Part shown: piece by piece, positions 53,961-61,057 of the stretch
Layout of the letters: each line of letters opens with the position of its first letter
Position numbering within the stretch: the stretch's first letter is position 1
DNA from: Hallerella sp964587155
GTDB lineage: Bacteria; Fibrobacterota; Fibrobacteria; Fibrobacterales; Fibrobacteraceae
Direction: 5' to 3'
NCBI GenBank assembly: GCA_964587155.1
Contig: CAZPKF010000003.1
Location: 62,001 to 126,000 of the forward strand
DNA length: 64,000 nucleotides
Position numbers and translations under genes: made by a program
Notes under the pieces: generated by a model
The model's database searches: none
Told to the model about the DNA's origin: nothing
What the model saw: the letters and a program-made list of their open reading frames with translations, nothing else

Positions 53961-55481
53961 TTACTTAATATCCGTGCGGATAAATTCAATGCGACGATTC
54001 TGTGCGCGGCCTTCGGCTGTTTTATTCGAAGCCTTGGGTTGCGTATCACCAGCACCGCGTGTTACCATACGATTTTCGGCAATGCCATTTTCGACAAGGA
54101 ACGCTTTCACAGCAGCAGCGCGTTCAGCGGAGAGCTGCTTGTTCTTGTCAGCGTTGCCAACATTATCGGTATGTCCCACAATTTCAAACGTTGTTTCTGG
54201 GAAAGCTTCCATGATGTCGACCACTTTGCGGAGAGAGACATCGGAATCCTTGGTAATTGTCGCCTTGCCAGATTCAAAGTTGACACCTTCAAGGACAAAG
54301 ATTTTCTTCGGCGGAACCGGGACTTCGTCCGGGCAGCCGTCATCATCCTTGTAACCGTTCATGGATTCAGCGTTATCCGGGCAAGCATCTGCGCCCTTGC
54401 AAGTGTGGGCGTATTTATCCAGCATTCCGCTAGCTTCCACCCAAGGATCGCAAATACCGTCACGGTCATTGTCCGGGTCCGGGCAGCCGTCATCGTCCTG
54501 GAAGCCATCGACATCTTCTGCATCTTCCGGGCAATTGTCGATTCCAGAGCAAACAGCGGCATATTTTTCCGCCTGATTTTCTTCGCTTACCCACGGATCA
54601 CAAAGGCCATCGCCGTCTGTGTCGGGGTTGCGGGTTTCGTTGACCTCTTCTTCTTTTTCGGGAACGACATCATGCGCGAGCAATCCAATGTCGAGCTTTC
54701 CCTTGCCGCGTTTGAGCATCGGAGATTTGGAGCTGCAGAAGAAGTTCGGTTTGGAGAGAGAAGGATTGATGAACTTGGGGTCCAAAGAAACGTTCGTGCG
54801 GTTCACCTTGATGAAGCGGTTGAACGGATAGTAGTTCTTGTAAATGTTGTTGTATTCAATTTTCGTCTGGCCGGCGGCCGGATCAGCAAACACTCCATAG
54901 TAATGGTTTTCCATGAAGATGTTGTTGCGGGCGATAATATTCGAAGGTCCTTTGAGAGCAAGTCCCGAATAGCCATTGCGCATCACGACGTTTTGTTCGA
55001 CATAAGCATCGAGCGACTTAGCACCCCACGCCAAAATTCCCGACCAGCGGTTGCCGTACACAACGTTGTTGCGGAGATTCGGCAGGGAGATGAAAGCGGC
55101 GATACCCGTAGCCTTGTTGTCCATCACGTAGCAGTGGTGAATATACGGGGCGGCGTTTTCACAAAGAATCCCTTCGATACCGTTCCGGATGGTGAAGTGG
55201 GACATTTCTGCGCCCGAAGTTCCCATCACGGTAGGACCGCGACGACCGCCATCGATGATCGTCGTCAGAGGGTCTTCTCCTTTGAGAACCACACCCATGA
55301 CCAGCGTGATGTTTTCATTGTAAACTCCGCGTTTGACGAAAATGGTATCGCCAGCGTCTGCATTGCCTAATGCGTCCGCGATCTTGTCGTAATCGCCCGG
55401 CACGTTGATAGCTTTTGCCGATGCGAATCCCGAAAAGAGCATCGTTCCGGCAAGAACTACGAATACTTTCTTTAGGGTCAT
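53961..55481 (-). CDS. Right-handed beta-helix, thrombospondin type 3 repeat and OmpA fusion
   Basis: 506 residues. Signal peptide MTLKKVFVVLAGTMLFSGFASA. Residues about 25-265 form a NosD/pectate-lyase-like parallel beta-helix (INVPGDYDKIADALGNADAGDTIFV, ENHYYGVFADPA). Residues about 280-385 hold Asp-rich calcium-binding thrombospondin type 3 repeats (DTDGDGLCDPW, DVDGFQDDDGCPDPDNDRDGICDPW, DDDGCPD) with regularly spaced Cys. The C-terminal 120 residues are an OmpA-type peptidoglycan-binding domain (NFESGKATITKDSD, IVGHTDNVGNADKNKQLSAERA, RAQNRRIEF). It should be anchored to peptidoglycan from the outer-membrane side. Only 12 bp separate it from the following barrel/TPR gene. Confidence 0.9.
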   Translation of the reverse strand: MTLKKVFVVLAGTMLFSGFASAKAINVPGDYDKIADALGNADAGDTIFVKRGVYNENITLVMGVVLKGEDPLTTIIDGGRRGPTVMGTSGAEMSHFTIRNGIEGILCENAAPYIHHCYVMDNKATGIAAFISLPNLRNNVVYGNRWSGILAWGAKSLDAYVEQNVVMRNGYSGLALKGPSNIIARNNIFMENHYYGVFADPAAGQTKIEYNNIYKNYYPFNRFIKVNRTNVSLDPKFINPSLSKPNFFCSSKSPMLKRGKGKLDIGLLAHDVVPEKEEEVNETRNPDTDGDGLCDPWVSEENQAEKYAAVCSGIDNCPEDAEDVDGFQDDDGCPDPDNDRDGICDPWVEASGMLDKYAHTCKGADACPDNAESMNGYKDDDGCPDEVPVPPKKIFVLEGVNFESGKATITKDSDVSLRKVVDIMEAFPETTFEIVGHTDNVGNADKNKQLSAERAAAVKAFLVENGIAENRMVTRGAGDTQPKASNKTAEGRAQNRRIEFIRTDIK

Positions 55482-55675
55482 ACTGCTAGATTTCTCCAAT
55501 CTTGATGCATAAATTCTTCTCATCCATGGACTTGGCCAACAGAGGAACCACTCCCTGTACGGCAAACCACAACGTGGAATATACCTACAAAAACGGCTTT
55601 AGTCAAACACTTTTAATGATAAATCTTTGCAAAAAAGCATTTTCACGGGAAATTTCCACCTATTTCGGTCCAATT

Positions 55676-55885
55676 TTAAGATGCCGCTCCTTCTTCTTTG
55701 GGGTTCTTGACTTCATTTTCCTTCTTCGCCCCTTGGATGGAAACGCGAAGATCCTGACAGGTGCGCTTGATGTCCTGCAAGAACTTGCGCGCCCGTGTTC
55801 CCGCGGATTTATTGCCTTTTTCGAACTTTTCGAACTCGCGCTTGAATGCTTCGAGCTCTTGTTCCAACTGATGAACCAAGTCCAT
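55676..55885 (-). CDS. Hc1-like histone-type small protein
   Basis: 69 residues from the ATG at 55885 (GGGAG upstream). The core LEQELEAFKREFEKFEKGNKSAGTRARKFLQDIKRTCQDLR resembles the N-terminal part of the chlamydial histone-like protein Hc1 (the A-E-K-G-N-K-A-A-A-Q-R-V-R pattern). It is helical and lacks the very basic C-terminal tail of Hc1. A nucleoid role is possible but the short acidic end (ENEVKNPKEEGAAS) argues for a different partner. The open frame to 56029 has no start signal. Confidence 0.7.
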   Translation of the reverse strand: MDLVHQLEQELEAFKREFEKFEKGNKSAGTRARKFLQDIKRTCQDLRVSIQGAKKENEVKNPKEEGAAS

Positions 55886-56039
55886 AAGAAACTCCCTTGA
55901 ATTAGATTCTATCGCAAAATAAATAAAGTTTTGTTCAAAATTCGGCCATTCCGCAAAAATATTTTTACAAAACGGATTTAATTCCGAGAAGAACGGATTT
56001 GTTTTCGTTTTTTTACATCTGCCGAGCACCGCGGGCCAC

Positions 56040-56846
56040 CTAAGGATTCTCTTGTCGGATCTGCGCTTTCAGAAAATCAATGGCGCGCCTGCCCGCATCC
56101 CCAATTTCCCTCGTAAAATCGGTGACAAACATCCGGATGTGTTTTTCGATGACGGCATCTTCGGGAATTTGGGCTTTTTCCCGGATAAAATCCGAGACCA
56201 ACACGGGTCTGTTCCACGCCCAGTCCAAACTTTGCCGGATTTCGTCTTCCACGGCGCCCACAATGGATTCATTTAACGATTTTCTGATTACCGAACATCC
56301 CAGCGGAATCGGCGAATGCGTTTCCTCTTCCCAAAAAGCGCCTAAATCAGCCAAAAGCCCCAAGCCGTCCCGTTCCCAAGTGAACCTTTTTTCGTGAATG
56401 ACGACTCCTTGAAGATTCTTTCCCGATAAAATTCCCTCGTAGACGTCATTGAAAAAAGCGTAAGATACATTGGGACGAAACTCCTTTTGCGTTCGGGCGG
56501 CCCAAAAGCGGAACAGGAGCGATGCCGTCGTATTCTCACCGGGCAGAGCCGTAGGCGCATCCAATCGGAATTTTCCGTTTTTTTGAGCCGAAAGGAGCAG
56601 CGGTCCGCAGCCGTAACCCATGGCGCCGCCACAAGAAAGCAGTCGGTAATTTTGCAAAAGCGGAAGCACGCCACAGCTGACCTTCGCTACGTCGAGTTCT
56701 CCGCGCAAGACCATTTCGTTCAACGTTTGCACATCGGCGTAAACGACTTTCCAGTGAAACGGGGACCCCGAAATTCCGCGGATTAACGCTTCATAAATAA
56801 ACGTGTCGTTCGGACACGTGGAAATGCCCAGTTTCAAAGAAATCAT
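56040..56846 (-). CDS. mqnD: 1,4-dihydroxy-6-naphthoate synthase
   Basis: 268 residues from the ATG at 56846, which shares its A with the mqnB stop (TAATG). Acts in the futalosine route to menaquinone, cleaving the cyclic dehypoxanthine intermediate. A periplasmic-binding-protein-like fold begins KLGISTCPNDTFIYEALIRG, the family signature. Other blocks are DVQTLNEMVLRGELDVAKVSCGV and GALPLLQNYRLLSCGGAMGYGCGPLL-type glycine-rich strand, then GVVIHEKRFTW. Confidence 0.92.
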   Translation of the reverse strand: MISLKLGISTCPNDTFIYEALIRGISGSPFHWKVVYADVQTLNEMVLRGELDVAKVSCGVLPLLQNYRLLSCGGAMGYGCGPLLLSAQKNGKFRLDAPTALPGENTTASLLFRFWAARTQKEFRPNVSYAFFNDVYEGILSGKNLQGVVIHEKRFTWERDGLGLLADLGAFWEEETHSPIPLGCSVIRKSLNESIVGAVEDEIRQSLDWAWNRPVLVSDFIREKAQIPEDAVIEKHIRMFVTDFTREIGDAGRRAIDFLKAQIRQENP

Positions 56847-57502
56847 TAGGAATTTTCGATTAGCGGAATCAAAACTTTTTGTTTTAAAGAGCGGAGCGAT
56901 TCGCGGATGTTCCAACGGGATTCGTCGGTATCTCCGGTAAAATTACTTATTGCGCGGATTTCAAATGCCTCAATTCCAAACGCCTTGGCAAGCGCAAACG
57001 CCGAAGCTCCCTCCATGGATTCGACTTTTGCACCGAAAAAACGGGCGCGGCTTTCGAGAATTTGAGCGTTTGCGGTCAATGTGTTGACAGAAACGCCGCG
57101 CACACCGGGAAGCGCCGCGATGGATTTGGGGGCGGACTTTGCAGAAGAAGCGGGAAAAAGATTTGGTTTGCGAAAATAAGGAGCAAAATTTTCACCGTTC
57201 AAATAGCCCTCATCTCCGACACACTCTTCGTCGACCCGGACAATGTCCCCTGAAGAAAGACCGCTTTGAGGCAACGCCCCGGCGATTCCCACGAGCAGGA
57301 TGCGACCATAGCGATTTTCCGAAATCAACTTGGCCAGATTCCCGGCAAATCCGACAAGTCCGATACCGACACAAGCGGCATCAAAAAAACGGTTCCACGG
57401 ATACGGCGACTTTACCGTTTTCGAAAACGGAACCCGGGGAAAGAGAATTTTCCATTCGGGCACCGACGGCACTGCGATTAGGGTTTTGACTGATCTGGGC
57501 AT
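56846..57502 (-). CDS. mqnB: Futalosine hydrolase
   Basis: 218 residues from the ATG at 57502, which overlaps the pfkB stop by one base (TGATG). Cleaves futalosine (or aminodeoxyfutalosine) to release the purine base in menaquinone synthesis. The nucleoside phosphorylase-like fold has CVGIGLVGFAGNLAKLI, LLVGIAGALPQSGLSSGDIVRVDE, VSVNTLTANAQ, and the purine-binding VESMEGASAFALAKAFGIEAFEIRAISN. Adjacent to mqnD, which supports the assignment. Confidence 0.9.
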   Translation of the reverse strand: MPRSVKTLIAVPSVPEWKILFPRVPFSKTVKSPYPWNRFFDAACVGIGLVGFAGNLAKLISENRYGRILLVGIAGALPQSGLSSGDIVRVDEECVGDEGYLNGENFAPYFRKPNLFPASSAKSAPKSIAALPGVRGVSVNTLTANAQILESRARFFGAKVESMEGASAFALAKAFGIEAFEIRAISNFTGDTDESRWNIRESLRSLKQKVLIPLIENS

Positions 57503-58461
57503 CAGTCCGCCATCCGTTCGACTAAAGGCGCCAATTCGGATGTCAGTGCAGAAATTCGAGCGACATCGACATTCCACGGTCGATCCACTTCACAACGGGC
57601 GGCAGCAACGGCAGCCGCCTTCGCCAAACGTTCCGAAATGGGAAGTCCCAAAAAGTCCGCAGAAAGCCAGCCCGCCAAAAAGGCGTCGCCCGCGCCGATA
57701 TCATTCACCAGTTTGACCGTTGGCGGAACAAGGGAAAGCCCGACAAATTTGCCTTCCTGACGGAAAAAGGCGTGAATGGGAGCGTCTTCGGCGGTGACTA
57801 CCAAATTGTTGATGGGCAACCGTTCGAGCAACGTCGAAGCGGTCATTTTCCAAAATTGCGGACTGGACGTGATTTGCGGAATTTCAAACCGCTGCAAGAG
57901 TCGGCAATATTCTTCCAAATTGATTTTGAGAAGTTCCACACCGTGTTCCAACCAGCTGTCGATTCCATCAACGGCATCGACAAACAGACGTTTCCCCGAA
58001 AGATCCAACTTTTTCAAAATATCCATTTGGAAGCCGGCGGGAAACGATCCGCAAAGGACGACATTTGTCACATCGTTCCAAATTTCGCCTACCGTCTGCA
58101 AAAAATCCCGGTTTTCCGCATCCGTGATTTTGGGCGAAGGTTCTATCAGTTCCGTGGTGTCGCCACCGCTCACAATTGTTGTGCAAATGCGGGTTGAAGC
58201 TCCAATCCAAATAGGAATCTGGCGAATTCCGGCGGCGGCGATTTCATCGCAGATGGACACGCTGCGGTCGCCTCCGAGAAAATGGGCGAGAATAAAGTCA
58301 CCGTCCAAAACGCGGAGGACCCGGGCGCAATTGATTCCCTTCCCCGAAGCGAATTCTTCCACTTTGGACAACCGGTTGACTTCTCCGGGTTTGAACTCAT
58401 CCAAAAGAAACAATCGTTGCCAAGTCGGATTCAATCCGAGAATCAGGGTATCACCGGACAT
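57502..58461 (-). CDS. PfkB family sugar kinase, 1-phosphofructokinase-like
   Basis: 319 residues. The N-terminus DTLILGLNPTWQRLFLLDEF with ASGKGINCARVLRVL is the LacC/FruK form (GGKGxN becomes SGKGIN). The C-terminal catalytic motif is NDIGAGDAFLAGWLSA with the Asp base. Such enzymes phosphorylate fructose 1-phosphate, tagatose 6-phosphate or related phosphosugars. No PTS or sugar genes stand nearby to choose. Start and stop are each overlapped by one base with tyrS (TAATG) and mqnB (TGATG). Confidence 0.87.
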   Translation of the reverse strand: MSGDTLILGLNPTWQRLFLLDEFKPGEVNRLSKVEEFASGKGINCARVLRVLDGDFILAHFLGGDRSVSICDEIAAAGIRQIPIWIGASTRICTTIVSGGDTTELIEPSPKITDAENRDFLQTVGEIWNDVTNVVLCGSFPAGFQMDILKKLDLSGKRLFVDAVDGIDSWLEHGVELLKINLEEYCRLLQRFEIPQITSSPQFWKMTASTLLERLPINNLVVTAEDAPIHAFFRQEGKFVGLSLVPPTVKLVNDIGAGDAFLAGWLSADFLGLPISERLAKAAAVAAARCEVDRPWNVDVARISALTSELAPLVERMAD

Positions 58462-59768
58462 TAGAAATTGACCTTGAAAAAGTTGCGCTTGCCGACCTGG
58501 ACGAGAAGCTTGGTAGCATCCGAGATTTTAAGTTCTGCGGAAGCATCATCAACTTTCCACTCCGATAGGCCATTTTCGTTCTGCTGGATGTTGGATGGAG
58601 GATCATTTCGTAAAACAGAATCCATCCACGAGAATTTAGAGTCAGCGGAGAATTTGATTTTCACGCCGCCATTTTGAACCATGCGGCGGGCTTCGCCCTT
58701 GGATTTGAAAGCTCCGATTTCGACGAGGAGATCGAGGACTTTGTAAGAACCCGCAGCCACGCTGCATTCCTTTGCATCAGAGGGAATCGCATTCCCACTG
58801 TGGATTTCCTTTTCTTTGGCGGCAGCGGCTTCGGCGGCTTCTTCTCCGTAATATTGGGAAACAATATCTTTGGCCAAACGGTCTTTGGCGACATTCGGAT
58901 TGAGGGTCCCCGCCGCAATGTCCGCCATCATCTTCTTGATTTCTTCCATGGGGACATCGGTCAACAGTTCATACCAGTTTTCGACGATGGAATCCGCCAA
59001 GTTGTAAATCTTATGGTACATGACATCGGCTGGTTCGCTGACCCCGACATAATTGCCCAAGCTCTTGCTCATTTTGGCTTTGCCGTCTGTTCCTAACAAA
59101 ATGGGCATGAACATTCCGATTTGGAGCGGCATTTTTTCGTACATCTGGAGATCGCGGCCACGGCAAACGTTGAACTTTTGGTCTGTACCTCCGAGTTCCA
59201 CGTCGCTCTGAATGGCTACGGAATCGTAGCCCTGCATCATCGGATACATGAATTCGTGCAAACTGATGGGGCTTCCAGCCGCATAGCGATTGTGAAAATC
59301 CTCGCGTTCGAGCATTTGGGCCACGGTAAATTGCCCCATGAGTTCTGTCACTTTGGAAAACGGCAATTTGCTGAACCATTCGCCGTTGTAATGAATTTCG
59401 ACACGGTCTTCGCGGACGACGCGGAAAAACTGCTGTTGGTATTCTTTCGCATTTTCGAGAACCTGTTCGTGCGAAAGGCGCGGACGGGCTTTATTCCTGC
59501 CCGAAGGGTCGCCGATCTGGGCCGTGTAATCGCCCACAATCAAGACTACCGTGTGCCCAAGGTCCTGGAACTGGCGGAGCTTGCGCATGACAACCGTATG
59601 CCCCAAGTGGACATCGGGTGCCGTTGGATCAACGCCGAGTTTGATGCGGAGAGGTGTTCCCGTTTCATAAGACTTCTGGAGTTTTTGTTCGAGTTCGTCG
59701 GCGGGGATGATTTCCGAAACGCCGCGGAGCAAGATGTCCATTTGGTCTTTCACTGGGAGAAATTGCAT
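58461..59768 (-). CDS. tyrS: Tyrosine-tRNA ligase
   Basis: 435 residues, class Ic. The HIGH motif is HLGH at residues 54-57 and the KMSKS motif is KMSKS near residue 233. The substrate loop GGTDQKFN is present. A C-terminal S4-type RNA-binding domain (KVLDLLVEIGAFKSKGEARRMVQNGGVKI) matches the TyrZ-like branch. First gene of the tyrS-pfkB-mqnB-mqnD chain. Confidence 0.97.
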   Translation of the reverse strand: MQFLPVKDQMDILLRGVSEIIPADELEQKLQKSYETGTPLRIKLGVDPTAPDVHLGHTVVMRKLRQFQDLGHTVVLIVGDYTAQIGDPSGRNKARPRLSHEQVLENAKEYQQQFFRVVREDRVEIHYNGEWFSKLPFSKVTELMGQFTVAQMLEREDFHNRYAAGSPISLHEFMYPMMQGYDSVAIQSDVELGGTDQKFNVCRGRDLQMYEKMPLQIGMFMPILLGTDGKAKMSKSLGNYVGVSEPADVMYHKIYNLADSIVENWYELLTDVPMEEIKKMMADIAAGTLNPNVAKDRLAKDIVSQYYGEEAAEAAAAKEKEIHSGNAIPSDAKECSVAAGSYKVLDLLVEIGAFKSKGEARRMVQNGGVKIKFSADSKFSWMDSVLRNDPPSNIQQNENGLSEWKVDDASAELKISDATKLLVQVGKRNFFKVNF

Positions 59769-59995
59769 AAATGATGAATCCTTTGGAAAAATTCCTTTTT
59801 AATGTAGAAAAATTTTTGTTTTGCCATTTTTTAACGAAAAACGGCGAAATTTCGCTTTTTTCGGCAATTTTTAGTCAAAACCCATTAAAAAAGAATAAAT
59901 CTTCATTCTGCACAGCAATATATCTAATTCCCCGTCCACAAAATGAGCTTCTACGCAAAAACGCAAAAGAAACCGTTTTTTCCCACTTCATTTGC

Positions 59996-60007
59996 TATTT
60001 TCGCCCC
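59996..60007 (+). promoter_or_regulatory. Candidate leaderless promoter of the macrodomain gene
   Basis: TATTTT at 59996-60001 is 6 nt before the ATG at 60008, and no Shine-Dalgarno is seen. Transcription would begin at or next to the ATG. Confidence 0.35.
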
Positions 60008-60793
60008 ATGACCCAGACAGAGCGTTTGAAAAAACTGATAAGCCTCCTTTCGGACGAATTCAAATGGAACGCCGAAAAGAATCCTGCCGAGACGGAGTCC
60101 GAGCTATTTCAAATTTACCGTTCCCTTGTGAACATTCGCCCACCCCAAAAAGCGCCCGAAGGATTTTTGGAAATTCAAAACGCCTATCTTCAGGAAAATT
60201 TGAAACAACGGGGAACCGTTTCGTTTGAAGACATGGACGAATTTCCCAGTCACCTTTTCTTGTGGCGCGGAGATATTACGCAAATCCAATGCGACGCGAT
60301 TGTCAACGCGGCAAATTCCCAAATGCTCGGCTGTTTTTCGCCCTGCCACGCCTGCATCGACAATTGCATCCACACTTTTGCAGGGATTGAACTTCGCAAC
60401 GAATGTTTCCGCGTCATCCAGAAACTCGGTCACGAAGAAGAAACCGGAGACGCCCAAATTACTCGCGGATACAACCTTCCCGCCAAATTCGTCATCCACA
60501 CGACCGGCCCCATTTGCAACGGATTGCTGCGGCCTCAGCACAAAGCCGCACTCGCCGCTTGTTACCGGAATTCTTTGAACGTCGCCGAAGAATACGGTTT
60601 GAAAAGCGTTGCGTTTTGTTGTATTTCGACAGGTGTTTTCGGATTTCCCAAGCAGGAGGCCTGTGAAATAGCCGTCCGCACCGTTCGCCAGTTCAAACCG
60701 GCGAAGATGAAAGTTGCGTTCAACGTTTTTTCAAAAGAAGATGAAACGCTATACCGGAAACTGCTCAAGGAAAACGGCTCTCCCCGTTTTTAG
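60008..60793 (+). CDS. Zinc-type macrodomain protein, ADP-ribosyl hydrolase
   Basis: 261 residues. Residues about 1-75 form a helical N-terminal extension, and the macrodomain follows: DITQIQCDAIVNAANSQMLGC is the ADP-ribose loop. The motif GCFSPCHACIDNCIHTFAGIELRNEC, given here from about residue 105, carries the zinc ligands (Cys, His, Cys) of the SpyMacroD/SAV0325 type that removes ADP-ribose from proteins. CCISTGVFGFP is the diphosphate loop. In Firmicutes such proteins go with SirTM and a lipoylated GcvH-like protein; none is in this window. The first ATG inside the conserved part of the open frame is used. Confidence 0.88.
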   Translation: MTQTERLKKLISLLSDEFKWNAEKNPAETESELFQIYRSLVNIRPPQKAPEGFLEIQNAYLQENLKQRGTVSFEDMDEFPSHLFLWRGDITQIQCDAIVNAANSQMLGCFSPCHACIDNCIHTFAGIELRNECFRVIQKLGHEEETGDAQITRGYNLPAKFVIHTTGPICNGLLRPQHKAALAACYRNSLNVAEEYGLKSVAFCCISTGVFGFPKQEACEIAVRTVRQFKPAKMKVAFNVFSKEDETLYRKLLKENGSPRF

Positions 60794-60820
60794 ATGCAAC
60801 AAGAATTTCTGAAAGGTTTA

Positions 60821-60845
60821 AAACCGCCAGTCTAATTGGCGGTTT
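60821..60845 (+). terminator. Terminator of the macrodomain gene
   Basis: AAACCGCCA pairs with TGGCGGTTT (9 bp, 7-nt loop) 27 bp after the stop, followed by TCTGTT. Confidence 0.8.
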
Positions 60846-60860
60846 TCTGTTAAAAAAAAG

Positions 60861-60882
60861 AAAAACCGCAATAGCGGTTTTT
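60861..60882 (-). terminator. Terminator of tRNA-Ser
   Basis: AAAAACCGC pairs with GCGGTTTTT (9 bp, AATA loop). On the minus strand it is followed by CTTTTTTTT, 5-6 bases past the tRNA 3' end. Confidence 0.88.
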
Positions 60883-60886
60883 CTCG

Positions 60887-60975
60887 AGGAGAGAGAGGGA
60901 TTCGAACCCTCGGACCCCGAAAAGGAGTCTACGGTTTTCGAGACCGTCTCGATCGACCAACTCCGACATCTCTCC
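60887..60975 (-). tRNA. tRNA-Ser (anticodon CGA)
   Basis: 89 nt with a long variable arm, as serine tRNAs have. The anticodon stem-loop is ACGGT-CTCGAAA-ACCGT, so the anticodon is CGA for UCG codons. The T-arm is GAGGGTTCGAATCCCTC and the acceptor stem GGAGAGA pairs with TCTCTCC. The discriminator reads U rather than the common G. CCA is not encoded. Confidence 0.93.
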
Positions 60976-61042
60976 GTTGGTGAACCAAATGTAGAAAATT
61001 TTTTGAAAATTCGAAGACCTTTCAAAAAAAGCATTGGATTTC

Positions 61043-61057
61043 TATATTGCGCCCAAT
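61043..61057 (+). promoter_or_regulatory. Candidate leaderless promoter of the helicase gene
   Basis: TATATT at 61043-61048 is 9 nt before the ATG at 61058. There is no Shine-Dalgarno. The expected transcript would begin 0-3 nt before the start codon. Confidence 0.4.
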
